This document shows positions 21,262-30,504 of a stretch of 64,000 bases of DNA, one piece after another (within the stretch, counting starts at the first letter, position 1; each line of letters begins with the position of its first letter). Both the position numbers and the translations under genes were made by a program. Below the pieces are notes generated by a model. It did no database searches, was not told the DNA's origin, and was given only the letters and a program-made list of their open reading frames with translations. The stretch is from Flavobacterium reichenbachii (GTDB taxonomy: Bacteria > Bacteroidota > Bacteroidia > Flavobacteriales > Flavobacteriaceae): positions 58,168 through 122,167 of the forward strand of contig NZ_MUHF01000008.1 of the NCBI RefSeq assembly GCF_002217435.1, given 5' to 3'.

Positions 21262-21945
21262 ATGCATATTTTAATTATTGAAGACGATAAACGCGTGGCC
21301 GAACTTATTCAAAGAGGTTTAGAGGAGCAGGATTTTCAAACTTCTGTGGCTTATGATGGTGTTTCGGGTTTAAAAATGGTTTTGCATAATGAATTCGATT
21401 TTGTGATTACCGATATCATTCTTCCTAAAATGGACGGTCTGGATTTATCTCGGGAAATTAGAAGTTTAAAACCAGATTTACCTATTATTATGCTTACCGC
21501 TCTGGGAACAACTGATGATAAAATTGATGGTTTTGATGCCGGAGCAGATGATTACATGGTAAAGCCATTTGAAATTCGGGAATTGGTAGTACGCATCAAA
21601 ACATTATTAAAAAGATATCAATACCGAAGTTCAAATCCTGGTTTTATTTTGCGTTTCAGCGATCTTGAAATGAATTTGAATACCAAAATTGTAAAGAGAA
21701 ATAATATAGAAATAAGCCTGACACCAAAAGAGTTTAAGCTTTTAGAATACATGATGCAAAACTCAGAAAGAGTACTTTCCCGCAATGAAATTTCTGAAAA
21801 AGTATGGGAAACAAATTTTGACACAGGTACCAATTTTATTGATGTATACATTAACTATCTTCGAAAGAAAATAGACAAGAACTTTGATAATAAACTGATT
21901 CACACAAAATCAGGAATGGGTTTTATTCTAAAAAATGAAGAATGA
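21262..21945 (+). CDS. OmpR/PhoB-family response regulator
   Basis: 227 residues. Receiver domain (1-115) with acidic pair EDD at 8-10, phospho-acceptor Asp in DFVITDIILPKMDG (Asp51 or 52), Thr in MLTALG and Lys in MVKPFE. The DNA-binding winged helix (about 130-225) has the usual LTPKEFKLLEYMMQNSERVLSR. The stop overlaps the histidine kinase start by four bases (ATGA), so the pair is translationally coupled. Likely targets include the adjacent porin-like gene and itself; the signal is unknown. Confidence 0.95.
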   Translation: MHILIIEDDKRVAELIQRGLEEQDFQTSVAYDGVSGLKMVLHNEFDFVITDIILPKMDGLDLSREIRSLKPDLPIIMLTALGTTDDKIDGFDAGADDYMVKPFEIRELVVRIKTLLKRYQYRSSNPGFILRFSDLEMNLNTKIVKRNNIEISLTPKEFKLLEYMMQNSERVLSRNEISEKVWETNFDTGTNFIDVYINYLRKKIDKNFDNKLIHTKSGMGFILKNEE

Positions 21946-23315
21946 AAATTACCTTAAAACTTACCATTCTTTTTACCATAATTACAGCCGGAATCTTATT
22001 TCTGTTTGCTTTTATCATTTTTCAATACGCCAAAAATGACCGCGAAAATGAATTTTATGACCGCATAAAAATCAAGTCTTATGTAAAAGGAGAATTGTTT
22101 TTTGATGCAAAAGCCTCGCCATCTACACTTCAGGATATTCATATGAATAATCTTAAAGTTATGAATGAAGCCGAGATTGCCATTTATGATGCTGATTTTA
22201 ATTTGCTTTTTCACGATAACAAAGCGGCAGACAGAATCAAAGAAACACCAGAAATGTTACAAAACATTCTTAAAAATGGTGAACTAAAATCTTATATAGG
22301 CGATTGGCAGATGGTAGGTGAAGTATATCATTTTGGAGAAAAAAAATACATCATTACAGCTATAGCCTACGATCATTACGGGTATAACAAAATTGACGAT
22401 ATGTATACGCATATGGTTTATGCTTACATACTTTCAATTGTAGTAATTTGTCTTTCGGGATTGTTTTTTTCTAAAAAAGCTTTTGAACCTGTGAAAGACA
22501 TGACCCGAAAAGTAAATAAAATTACAGCCAGTAAATTTAACGTAAGACTGGATGTTAAAAACAGCAAAGATGAATTGTCTGCTTTAGCCATTACTTTTAA
22601 TGAAATGCTCGACAGATTAGAAAATTCTTTTGAAACCCAAAAAAGCTTTGTTTCTAATATTTCGCACGAACTTCGAACTCCGCTCTCTGCTATTATTGCA
22701 GAACTTGAACTTTCTCTTTCAAAAAATCACAAGGAAGAAGAATACAGACAGGCTATTGAAAATACAATGCTTGATGCCCAGCGATTGGTGAGATTATCAT
22801 CAAGTCTGCTGGATCTTGCCAAAGCAAGTTATGATCCTTCTGAAATTTCTTTTAAAGAAATACGAATTGATGAAATTTTACTCGATGCCCGTCAGATGGA
22901 ACAAAGACTAAATTCTGAGAATAAAATCGACATTCATTTTGATGTTGATTTCGAAAACGATCAGGAAATGCTAATCTCCGGCAATGAATATTTATTGAAA
23001 GTAGCATTTGCCAATATTTTTAATAATGGCTGTAAATATTCCTTTGATAAAAGATGCAGTGTCGCAGTATCTTTTGAAAATAATAAGATCATTTTACTTT
23101 TCTCTAATAAAGGAATCGGAATTAATCCCGAAGAATTGGATTCGATTTTTAAACCCTTTTTCCGTGGAGAAAATAAGCAGATTGCTCACGGTAACGGAAT
23201 TGGACTTTCGCTAACGCAAAAAATAATTGCACTTCACAAAGGAACTATTTCTGTTACTTCTGAAATTAATAAAGAAACCAGCTTTAAAGTTATTCTCCCT
23301 TTGGCTGCTTTCTAA
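21942..23315 (+). CDS. Membrane sensor histidine kinase
   Basis: 457 residues. Two membrane segments (about 8-29 and 158-180) flank a periplasmic sensor domain of about 125 residues, then HAMP (about 180-232), the H-box FVSNISHELRTPLSAI with phospho-acceptor His, the N-box in FANIFNNGCKYS, and G-box GNGIGLSLTQKII. It is the partner of the response regulator with which it overlaps. The domain plan resembles copper/heavy-metal-type kinases (CusS-like), but the metal ligands cannot be assigned, so the stimulus stays open. Confidence 0.95.
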   Translation: MKITLKLTILFTIITAGILFLFAFIIFQYAKNDRENEFYDRIKIKSYVKGELFFDAKASPSTLQDIHMNNLKVMNEAEIAIYDADFNLLFHDNKAADRIKETPEMLQNILKNGELKSYIGDWQMVGEVYHFGEKKYIITAIAYDHYGYNKIDDMYTHMVYAYILSIVVICLSGLFFSKKAFEPVKDMTRKVNKITASKFNVRLDVKNSKDELSALAITFNEMLDRLENSFETQKSFVSNISHELRTPLSAIIAELELSLSKNHKEEEYRQAIENTMLDAQRLVRLSSSLLDLAKASYDPSEISFKEIRIDEILLDARQMEQRLNSENKIDIHFDVDFENDQEMLISGNEYLLKVAFANIFNNGCKYSFDKRCSVAVSFENNKIILLFSNKGIGINPEELDSIFKPFFRGENKQIAHGNGIGLSLTQKIIALHKGTISVTSEINKETSFKVILPLAAF

Positions 23316-23456
23316 TGAAATTCTAATTTTTTTCTATAACCTTTCTAATGGCTGTCATTGCTGTTTTGGAGGAAATTTGTAACGTCTTTAAGGACTGATA
23401 CTTTAATCAGTTTTTTAAAAACTTCAATAAATTACAAATAGAAAAAGTTAGTTAAA

Positions 23457-24782
23457 ATGACACTTAAAAAGTTTAATCTTTTGTTGATAATTGGTGTTTT
23501 GAGCATTTTTAAAAGTAATGCGCAAAATACCGATTTCAAAAATCCCGCTTTAAAATATTATTTAAATCCAGAGAAAACCCGTTTTATTCAGTTTAGCGGT
23601 TATATGGAGTTTTGGGCAAGATATTCTGAACTCAATCCGGGAAGTTTGGTTAACGATCAGCACGAGACAGAAGTTTACGATTTTTCGATCAGAAGAATAC
23701 GTGCCAAAATGACCATGCGTCCTACCGAAAAACTTACTGTGGTTTTGCAGATTGGACCTTCAAATGTCAATGTAAATTCTAAATCTAATACTTATATGGA
23801 TTTACTTGATGCTTACGCAGAATACAAATTCTCAGATTACATTTCTGTCGGCGGAGGCCGCTCAACTTGGACAGGTTTATCAAGATTTTCAACAGGTCCA
23901 ATGGCAACACTGCTTTATGACATGCCCGCTTTTGCAACAGCAAATGCTGGAAATACAGATGTAACGGTTAGAAAATTGGGTGTTTATATAAAAGGACAAA
24001 TTGGAAAATTAGATTACCGAATGACTTTGGCAGATCCTTACACAGACGGAGCTTCAACACCAAAATTAAATACCGCAGTTTTTAATACCGATGGCGCGCA
24101 CCAACTCGTAAGCGGGTATTTTAAATACCAATTTTTGGATAAAGAAAGTAATGAAACTCCTTTCAGCCCGGGAACTTATTTAGGAAAAAAGAAAGTATTC
24201 AATATCGGAATTGGAGCTGAATACATGGCTGATGCACTTTGGCATACGACCAATTCTGGAGAAGTAGTTCATGATGCTATGAAAAATATGGCGGTCGATA
24301 TTTTTTATGACACTCCAATAGATAAAGAAAGAGGAACTTCATTTAGTGCCTATGCAATTGCTTTAAAAAATGATTACGGACCAAATTTTATCAGAAACAT
24401 TGGAACTAATAATCCTGCAACAGGAGTTGATGCGACCGCTGTTTCTTTTAACGGAGCAGGAAATGCTTACCCGGTTGTTGGAACAGGAAATACCTATTAC
24501 GCACAAATTGGAGGAACCCTTCCCTACTTCGATCATGAAAAAAAAGGCATGCAGTTAATGCCCGCGGCTTCTGTACAGTATTCAACATTTGACAGACTTG
24601 CAGATCCGGTGGTGGTTTATGATGCCGGAGTTACTTTATTATTCAACGGACATTCTTCTAAAATGACTTTTGATGCGCAGCGCCGTCCCATTTTTGGCAA
24701 TGTTGCGAGTCTGGAAGATCAGCCTGCGGTGACAGCACATAGAATGACTTATCTTTTAAAATACAGAATCGATTTTAATTAA
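23457..24782 (+). CDS. Outer-membrane porin-like protein
   Basis: 441 residues with a signal peptide (1-22, ending SNAQ). The mature part is built of alternating hydrophobic beta-strands with aromatic girdles (FIQFSGYMEFWARYSEL, RRIRAKMTMRPTEKLTVVLQ), and ends in the strand MTYLLKYRIDF with a terminal aromatic-rich strand, as outer-membrane barrels do. It resembles phosphate-selective or general porins; the substrate is unknown. It starts 141 bases after the sensor kinase and precedes a Dabb-domain and a cupin protein by short gaps, suggesting a stimulus-controlled operon. Confidence 0.8.
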   Translation: MTLKKFNLLLIIGVLSIFKSNAQNTDFKNPALKYYLNPEKTRFIQFSGYMEFWARYSELNPGSLVNDQHETEVYDFSIRRIRAKMTMRPTEKLTVVLQIGPSNVNVNSKSNTYMDLLDAYAEYKFSDYISVGGGRSTWTGLSRFSTGPMATLLYDMPAFATANAGNTDVTVRKLGVYIKGQIGKLDYRMTLADPYTDGASTPKLNTAVFNTDGAHQLVSGYFKYQFLDKESNETPFSPGTYLGKKKVFNIGIGAEYMADALWHTTNSGEVVHDAMKNMAVDIFYDTPIDKERGTSFSAYAIALKNDYGPNFIRNIGTNNPATGVDATAVSFNGAGNAYPVVGTGNTYYAQIGGTLPYFDHEKKGMQLMPAASVQYSTFDRLADPVVVYDAGVTLLFNGHSSKMTFDAQRRPIFGNVASLEDQPAVTAHRMTYLLKYRIDFN

Positions 24783-24793
24783 AAACAAATACA

Positions 24794-25204
24794 ATGGAAA
24801 GAAGAAAATTTATAGTAAGTACTGCAATAGCCGCTATTTCGACTGGTGCAATGGCAAACGTTTTAGGAAGTGAACCTTTAGTAAATACAGAAAAAAAATT
24901 CTACAATCATTATCTATTATTCTGGCTGAAGAAAGACCTTTCTGAGAAACAAGTAGAAGATTTTGCTCAGTTTTTTAGAGACTTAAGCAAGCTTCCTTAC
25001 TTAAAATCGATTCATTATGGCAAACCGGCCAACTCTTCGCCGCGTGCCGTTTTGGATAACAGTTTCAGTTATAATGTCGTAATGACTTTTGATAGTCTGG
25101 ATGATCTTGAAACTTATGGAAAACTGCCTGAACACTTAGCAATTGTAAAAAAATACAGTGTCTTTTGGGATAAAATGCAGGTTCACGATTCTGTTTTAAT
25201 TTAA
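24794..25204 (+). CDS. Dabb (stress-responsive alpha/beta-barrel) domain protein with twin-Arg-like leader
   Basis: 136 residues. The leader ERRKFIVSTAIAAISTGAMA has the twin-Arg pattern typical of Tat export. The remainder (about 34-136) is one ferredoxin-like Dabb domain, beginning FYNHYLLFWLKKDLSE and containing the usual HYGKPA segment. Dabb proteins form dimeric barrels and include small-molecule cyclases and stress proteins; no reaction can be named. It is 11 bases after the porin-like gene and 30 bases before the cupin gene. Confidence 0.85.
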   Translation: MERRKFIVSTAIAAISTGAMANVLGSEPLVNTEKKFYNHYLLFWLKKDLSEKQVEDFAQFFRDLSKLPYLKSIHYGKPANSSPRAVLDNSFSYNVVMTFDSLDDLETYGKLPEHLAIVKKYSVFWDKMQVHDSVLI

Positions 25205-25234
25205 ATATTTAATAATTATAATAATTTTTCAAAA

Positions 25235-25723
25235 ATGAAAAAAACTCTTTTAATTCTAGTTTTAGCGATGTTAACAGGAATAAATTCTAACGCAAAAAAT
25301 AATGTAGACGGCAGCAGCAAGAAAAAGTCTAAAAAAGAAAAAACTAAAGCAGTAGAACACGATCACTATATTAAGGCCATCCGATTATATAATACCGAAG
25401 ATGGAAAATGTACTTTTGAGATTGGAAAAATTCCAAACAAAACTACTATTGACTCTAAAGGTTTTTTTGCTCAAACTCACGTTGATGCTTATGAAAAAGT
25501 AGCACACGCAGCACCAAGAAAACAATATGTAGTTACTCTAAAAGGTAAATTAAAATTTAAAGTAAGTAATGGCGACACTTTTATTATTGAGCCGGGAGTT
25601 ATCTTAATTGCAGAAGACACAAAAGGATCAGGACACACTTGGGATCTTGTAAAAGGAGACAAATGGGAACGTTTGTATATTCCGTTGACAGAAGATGGAT
25701 CTGATCAGTTTATTAAAGATTAA
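25235..25723 (+). CDS. Exported cupin-domain protein
   Basis: 162 residues: signal peptide (1-20, ending SNA), a Lys-rich linker, then a cupin core with HAAPRKQYVVTLKGKLKFKV and a second motif GVILIAEDTKGSGHTWDLV. The His-rich motif VEHDHYIKAI precedes it. It is periplasmic or attached outside, with unknown activity. As the last gene before a strong bidirectional terminator, it closes the operon that starts with the porin-like gene. Confidence 0.8.
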   Translation: MKKTLLILVLAMLTGINSNAKNNVDGSSKKKSKKEKTKAVEHDHYIKAIRLYNTEDGKCTFEIGKIPNKTTIDSKGFFAQTHVDAYEKVAHAAPRKQYVVTLKGKLKFKVSNGDTFIIEPGVILIAEDTKGSGHTWDLVKGDKWERLYIPLTEDGSDQFIKD

Positions 25724-25762
25724 TTTCTTTCAAAAAAGCAATTAATCCTATTTATTTATAAT

Positions 25763-25800
25763 ACACAAAAGTCCGATTCAGAAGAGTCGGACTTTTGTGT
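25763..25800. terminator. Strong bidirectional terminator
   Basis: Arms ACACAAAAGTCCGA and TCGGACTTTTGTGT are perfectly complementary over 14 bases with a 10-base loop. The hairpin has A residues on one side and T residues on the other, and lies between the convergent cupin and serine hydrolase genes. Confidence 0.92.
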
Positions 25801-25803
25801 AAT

Positions 25804-27258
25804 TTACAAATTCGAATTTAAACGCTCTATAATTTTTTTTCCATGTTCATTATTTGGATTCAACTCAATTGATTTTTTATACATTTCTATTGCTTTATCT
25901 TTATTCCCTGTTTTCAAAAGGATTTCGCCATAACTATCAAAAGTATTCCAGCTCTCTGGAAATAAATAGGCGTTTAATTTTAAAATCTCCAAAGCTTCTT
26001 TATTTTGTTCTTTAGACATCATACGGTACGCCCATTCATTCAGTTCAAATTCATCGGGTGTAAAAGATGGGTTATTTTCCATTTCTTTTTTTGAAAACGG
26101 AATGGCATTCTCAAAACCAATTTTGCGCAATGTCGTACGAAGATTTGTTATCGGGTCAGCTTTTGGGATTCCCGCATTATATACTCCTGCTATTTCTTCT
26201 AGAAAATCTTCTGGATAACTTCCTCCCAAATTAGTAAGAACAATAACCGCCAGATCATCATCAGGATATATTAAAAAAGCAGATCTTCCGCCTCCAGACA
26301 TTCCAACGGCGCGATGTTTTTTTCTATATTTATTCATTCCCCAGCCCAATGACCAAGGTGTAGATTTGCCATTATTAAAAACAGAAGGCGACCACATTTT
26401 CTCAAGTAAACTTAAATCATTCAGTAATTTACCTCCCTGCAGCGCAATCACCCAATGTGCCATATCTTCTGCCGTACTATTTAAACCCGCCGCAGTTCTT
26501 CTAAAATAAGGAAATTCATAGTAATTATTGATCAGCTTAGAATTTTCAAATGATTGTCCGTCTATATTTTTTCTCCAGAAATAAGTAGGAGCAAAATTTG
26601 GAATTACATCACGAGAATCTCCAAAAACAGTATGTTTCATTTCAGCTGGTTTAAACTGCAAATCCTCAAAATTTTGTGTAAAAGGCTTTTCGGAATATTT
26701 ATCTATTAGTTTTCCCAATAAATATGCATTCGTTTGATTATAGGCAAACTTCTCTCCCGGAATAAAATCCATCGGCATTGTTTTGAGTTTTTCCCAAACG
26801 GCTTCCTCCGTTTTTAAGATGCCTACTCCGCCTGTAATTGGATCAAGAACCTTGAGTAGATCTGGAAGTCCTGAAGTATGTGTAAGTAAATGTTTAATTG
26901 TAATAGAGGCATTCCAGTTCTTTGGAAGTATATCCAAATAATGAGATACAGGTATTGAAAGATCTAATTTCCCTTTTTCTACTAACTGCATTACAGCTAC
27001 ACCAGTAAAAACTTTTGTAATTGAGTTTAAGGCAAATACAGACTGGCTGTTTACCGCAATACTATCCTGTATATTTGCGAAACCATAACTTTTGCTTACG
27101 GCAATTTTTCCATGCTGAATAATAGCAAGCTGCAGTCCTGGTATCTTTCTTTCCTGCATTTCCCGTCGAACAATAGCGTCTGCATCTTTTATTTTCTGCT
27201 GAGCATTTATCTGTGAACTAAATAATAGAACGATTATCGTAGAAAATAACTTCTTCAT
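25804..27258 (-). CDS. Serine hydrolase, class C beta-lactamase family, with C-terminal TPR
   Basis: 484 residues, signal peptide 1-19 (SQINAQ). The serine hydrolase fold is identified by SITKVF with the nucleophile Ser in S-x-x-K (about 77-82), YNQTNAY as the Y-x-N motif (about 172-178), and HLLTHTSGLPDLLK. The third motif appears as GMSGGGRSAF. Residues about 400-484 carry two TPR-like helices (EALEILKLNAYLFPESW, KAIEMYKKSIELNPNNEHG). Such proteins include esterases and D-Ala-D-Ala peptidases; actual substrate unknown. It is a single-gene unit between two terminator-bearing gaps. Confidence 0.92.
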   Translation of the reverse strand: MKKLFSTIIVLLFSSQINAQQKIKDADAIVRREMQERKIPGLQLAIIQHGKIAVSKSYGFANIQDSIAVNSQSVFALNSITKVFTGVAVMQLVEKGKLDLSIPVSHYLDILPKNWNASITIKHLLTHTSGLPDLLKVLDPITGGVGILKTEEAVWEKLKTMPMDFIPGEKFAYNQTNAYLLGKLIDKYSEKPFTQNFEDLQFKPAEMKHTVFGDSRDVIPNFAPTYFWRKNIDGQSFENSKLINNYYEFPYFRRTAAGLNSTAEDMAHWVIALQGGKLLNDLSLLEKMWSPSVFNNGKSTPWSLGWGMNKYRKKHRAVGMSGGGRSAFLIYPDDDLAVIVLTNLGGSYPEDFLEEIAGVYNAGIPKADPITNLRTTLRKIGFENAIPFSKKEMENNPSFTPDEFELNEWAYRMMSKEQNKEALEILKLNAYLFPESWNTFDSYGEILLKTGNKDKAIEMYKKSIELNPNNEHGKKIIERLNSNL

Positions 27259-27434
27259 TTATTGCTAATTTTAAAGTTCGTACTTACAATTAGATAAATA
27301 AAGAAATAAAAGGTTTAATAACAGGTACTTTACAATATTTATGCTACTGTTCGAAATAACCTTAAAACCCAGCAGCTTCTTAAAAAAACAAAGAAGAATC
27401 AAAAAATTAGCAGATTTATAAATCGGCTAAAAAA

Positions 27435-27818
27435 TTAATTTTCTGATACAAATTGTCCTTTTTCACTAACAACCTGATTTCCCCAATTGGTTATTGCTTC
27501 CAGAGCCGGAATAAAAGTTTTTCCAAAATCTGTCATTTCGTAAATTACTTTAATAGGCGGTTTTTCGCCATACACTTTTCGTGTTATCAATCCATCTTTC
27601 TCCAATTGTTTCAACTGCAGGCTTAAAGTCATTTCGGTTACCATTGGAATTTCCTTTCTCAATTCGCTAAATCTTTTTTCAGCATCTTTTAAGTGATACA
27701 GAATTACCGCTTTCCATTTTCCTCCAATTAAATCCATTGCCAGGCTTACTGTACAAGGATAAATCTTGCCATCTACTTTCACATAATTCCCTACACATTC
27801 TTTTCCCTCTTTTCCCAC
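27435..27818 (-). CDS. HxlR-family transcriptional regulator
   Basis: 127 residues. The winged-helix core starts at CTVSLAMDLIGGKWKAVILYHLKDAEKRFSEL (about 21-50, family hallmark GGKW) and continues to a Leu-rich recognition segment MTLSLQLKQLEKDGLI. Cys at positions 9 and 21 could serve redox or aldehyde sensing, as known for some HxlR proteins. It is divergent from a MdaB-like quinone reductase gene, with a 26-base-arm inverted repeat between them, and most likely represses that gene until quinones or electrophiles appear. Confidence 0.9.
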   Translation of the reverse strand: MGKEGKECVGNYVKVDGKIYPCTVSLAMDLIGGKWKAVILYHLKDAEKRFSELRKEIPMVTEMTLSLQLKQLEKDGLITRKVYGEKPPIKVIYEMTDFGKTFIPALEAITNWGNQVVSEKGQFVSEN

Positions 27819-27856
27819 TTTACTCTTTTTTAGAAGACTATCTAATTCGATAGGTA

Positions 27857-27890
27857 TTGCAAAATTATTAAACTATCAATAATTTTGCAA
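27857..27890. promoter_or_regulatory. Perfect inverted repeat, candidate HxlR operator
   Basis: Arms TTGCAAAATTATT (27857-27869) and AATAATTTTGCAA (27878-27890) are exact reverse complements with an 8-base spacer. The site lies in the 94-base gap between the divergent HxlR gene and the MdaB-like gene, so it can control both promoters. Confidence 0.75.
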
Positions 27891-27912
27891 CTATAATTTT
27901 TATAGTACCAAG

Positions 27913-28522
27913 ATGAAAAAAATATTCGTGATAAACGGAGGAAAGAAATTCGCCCATTCCAAAGGGAAATTAAATGAAACCATAACACAATGGGATAAAG
28001 ATTTTTTTAATGTTCAAAACGGTTTCGAACTTCAGTTTACTGAATTAAGCATTCCTTATGAAACGAATGTTGAAATCGAAAAATTCTTATGGGCAGATGT
28101 TATCATTTACCACTTCCCGATATGGTGGATGTATATTCCGTTTCAGCTAAAAGAATATCTTGACAATGTGCTTACGGCAGGGCATCGAAAAGGAATGTAT
28201 TACAGCGACGGACGCAAGGCAGAAAATCCGCAGCGTAATTACGGGCACTGGAGGATTAATGCAGGACACAAAATATATGGTTACGACGACATGGAATGCA
28301 CCAGAAATGGCTTTTATACTGCCCGAAGAATTCTTTCAGGGACGCAGTGTAGATGATGGAATACTATTTCCTTTTCATCGCATGAATGCGTTTTGCGGTA
28401 TGCAGCAACTTGAGAGTATTCATTTTCATGATGTCGAAAAAAATGGTTCTCCAGAATTGATTGCTTCTTTTAAAGAGGAATATTTGAGCCATCTAAATAA
28501 AACTTTTATACTTAATAAATAA
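27913..28522 (+). pseudogene. MdaB-like NAD(P)H:quinone reductase, broken by a one-base frameshift
   Basis: The first frame runs from 27913 and contains the flavodoxin-like start KKIFVINGGKKFAHSKGK, DVIIYHFPIWWMYIP and KEYLDNVLTAG, all typical of MdaB-type modulators of drug activity. After NYG the homology jumps to the next frame, which continues as TGGLMQDTKYMVTTTWNAP and then FFQGRSVDDGILFPFHRMN to the stop at 28520-28522. Removing one G from the GGG at 28243-28245 would restore the NYG-TGGLMQ junction and give a protein of 202 residues, the family length. So it is either a recent inactivating mutation or a sequencing error. As read here the first frame stops at 28354-28356. Confidence 0.85.
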
Positions 28523-28527
28523 AAAAC

Positions 28528-29052
28528 ATGACACAAAATGCAATTATATGGCCGGAAAAATACCTTCCGGGCACAACAGACAATTATTGCTCGAATGAGG
28601 TAATTGTTGCCGGTTTAACGACAAATGAAGTTTGGCCTTACTTAAGTAATCCTTTTTTCTGGCCAAAATATTACAGCAATTCTTCTGATATAGAATTTAT
28701 TAATAGAGAATCTCAATTATTAAATCAAGACGTTCGCTTTCGTTTTAAGACTTTTGGTTTTCCAATAGAAGCTCAAATAACCGAATTTGTCAAACCAGAA
28801 TCAGGTCAGCCCGCAAGATTAGCATGGCACGGCTGGGCCGAAGGTGATGCAGAAACAAGATTAGATGTTATTCATGCATGGCTTATTGAGGATTTACCAG
28901 GCGGAAGAGTTCGAATCTTAACTCAGGAATCTCAAATTGGCAAACCAGCAACAACATTGGCAAATACAAAACCAAACCCAATGATAAACGGACATCAGGA
29001 TTGGCTGGATGGTTTGGTAAAAGCTGTGAAAGAAAATGTGAAAATTGACTGA
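28528..29052 (+). CDS. SRPBCC/AHSA1-like protein
   Basis: 174 residues without signal peptide. The helix-grip (START-like) fold is seen from the motif VIVAGLTTNEVWPYLSNPFFW at the N-terminus, central strands DVRFRFKTFGFPIEAQITEF and the C-terminal long helix HQDWLDGLVKAVKENVK. The family binds hydrophobic ligands or acts as a polyketide cyclase-like protein. It starts 5 bases after the MdaB-like gene and is in the HxlR-controlled operon, so a role with quinones or aromatic compounds is plausible. Confidence 0.8.
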   Translation: MTQNAIIWPEKYLPGTTDNYCSNEVIVAGLTTNEVWPYLSNPFFWPKYYSNSSDIEFINRESQLLNQDVRFRFKTFGFPIEAQITEFVKPESGQPARLAWHGWAEGDAETRLDVIHAWLIEDLPGGRVRILTQESQIGKPATTLANTKPNPMINGHQDWLDGLVKAVKENVKID

Positions 29053-29095
29053 TCTTAAAAGTTTTAAAAACTATATTTGATATTATACCATAGCA

Positions 29096-30118
29096 ATGAA
29101 ATTCTTAAAACACACTTCGGTAATCATTTCGCTTATTATTTATAATTTCTCTTTCGGACAAAGCAAAAACTATATTTTGATTTTGGCTAAAGCCGAAAAG
29201 AAAATGATTGTTTTAGATTATACTACTCTGGATACAATTGCGAAGATTCCGGCTGGAGAAGATCCGCACGAAATAGTCACAAACGATGACAATTCTCTTG
29301 CGTATATCTCTAATCCTGTAATGAATGGAAACGGGCACGAGATTCATGTGATAAATTTAAAAACATTAAAACCTGAAAATGTTATTGACACTAAACCTTT
29401 TGTGATTCCGCACGGATTGGTTTATCAAAATGACAAATTATGGTTTACGGCACAAGGTTCTAAAAGTGTGGTATTGTACGATATAAAAGAAAAGAAGATT
29501 GATCAGGTTTTTGGAACAGGACAAGATTTTACGCATCTTATTCAGGTTGCTCCTGACGGAAATCGTTTTTACACCACAAATGTTGAATCTGGTACGTTAA
29601 GCATTTACGAGAAAAAAGAGATTCCGCCCTATATGCCGCCAACCGGAGTTTTACCTGCAAATGCTAAACCTCGCCTTGAGTGGCGACAGGATTTGATTAA
29701 TGTTGGTTTTGGAAGCGAAGGATTTGATATTTCAAAAGACGGTACAGAACTCTGGACAGCCAGACCAGACGGTTATATTGTTATTGTAGATTTGGTAAAA
29801 AAAGAAATTAAAGCCAAAATCGATTCGAAAGTTTTAGGACTGCACCGTCTTAAAATAACACCAGACGGAAAAACAGTTTGCATTGTAAGTGTCAAAACAG
29901 GCGATCTTTTATTTTATAATGCACAAACGCGAAAATTAGAGCAAAAAATAAACATTGGTCAGGGAGCTGGAATTTATATGGATGCGAAAAGCAACCGAAT
30001 GTTTATTTCCTGTACACCAAACAATTATGTAGTAGTTATAGATTTAGCAACGAGAAAAGAAATCAAACGTATCACTGTTGGAAGACCTGATAATATAACA
30101 AGTGTCACTATAAAATAA
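29096..30118 (+). CDS. YncE-like seven-bladed beta-propeller protein
   Basis: 340 residues with a signal peptide (1-21, ending SFG). Repeats of about 40-45 residues follow the YVTN pattern, for example KMIVLDYTTLDTIAKIPAGEDPHEI, YIVIVDLVKKEIKAKI and NNYVVVIDLATRKEIKRITVG. Such periplasmic propellers bind partner proteins or ligands; some bind DNA or metal. No catalytic residues are visible. It may be transcribed with the HxlR-controlled genes, being 43 bases after the SRPBCC gene. Confidence 0.85.
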   Translation: MKFLKHTSVIISLIIYNFSFGQSKNYILILAKAEKKMIVLDYTTLDTIAKIPAGEDPHEIVTNDDNSLAYISNPVMNGNGHEIHVINLKTLKPENVIDTKPFVIPHGLVYQNDKLWFTAQGSKSVVLYDIKEKKIDQVFGTGQDFTHLIQVAPDGNRFYTTNVESGTLSIYEKKEIPPYMPPTGVLPANAKPRLEWRQDLINVGFGSEGFDISKDGTELWTARPDGYIVIVDLVKKEIKAKIDSKVLGLHRLKITPDGKTVCIVSVKTGDLLFYNAQTRKLEQKINIGQGAGIYMDAKSNRMFISCTPNNYVVVIDLATRKEIKRITVGRPDNITSVTIK

Positions 30119-30480
30119 TAAGTCACCCGGATATGAAATAGTGTCTGTAAGAGATTTCAGAAACTTTATATGGATCATGTCAATGCTGTTAAAATAAAAA
30201 ACGGTGTAAAAAGAGCAGCTATTTTATTTAAAGGTCTATAGTTTTTCTACTGATTCTTTAAAAAAGCTTTTATTTTTTATTTAATAATACTATTATTCTT
30301 AGTAAAACGGGAGTTAAGCTGTAATTATTTAATTACACATTGGTCCGGCAAGAAAGATTTATGCAAAACGCAGGCTTAAATTTTTATAATTCCATATTAT
30401 AAAGCCCGCTAATTATCAAAATGGCATTTTTAGGGCAGATATAAAATAAAATATCCAGCTTTAAAAAAATTTAAATAATA
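30119..30480. other. 362-base intergenic region before the second sigma/SusCD locus
   Basis: AT-rich with no credible reading frame. No terminator with a clear stem was found for the propeller gene. The promoter of the sigma factor gene must lie at its right edge, where TATTTTTG occurs at 30494-30501. Confidence 0.5.
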
Positions 30481-30493
30481 TTGCTTAACAATT

Positions 30494-30501
30494 TATTTTT
30501 G
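30494..30501 (+). promoter_or_regulatory. Possible -7 element overlapping the sigma factor start
   Basis: TATTTTTG fits TAnnTTTG exactly but ends only 3 bases before the ATG at 30505. If it is used, the transcript would be leaderless or start inside the gene. The TTG at 30481 is about the right place for part of a -33 element but spacing is short. Confidence 0.3.
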
Positions 30502-30504
30502 CAA

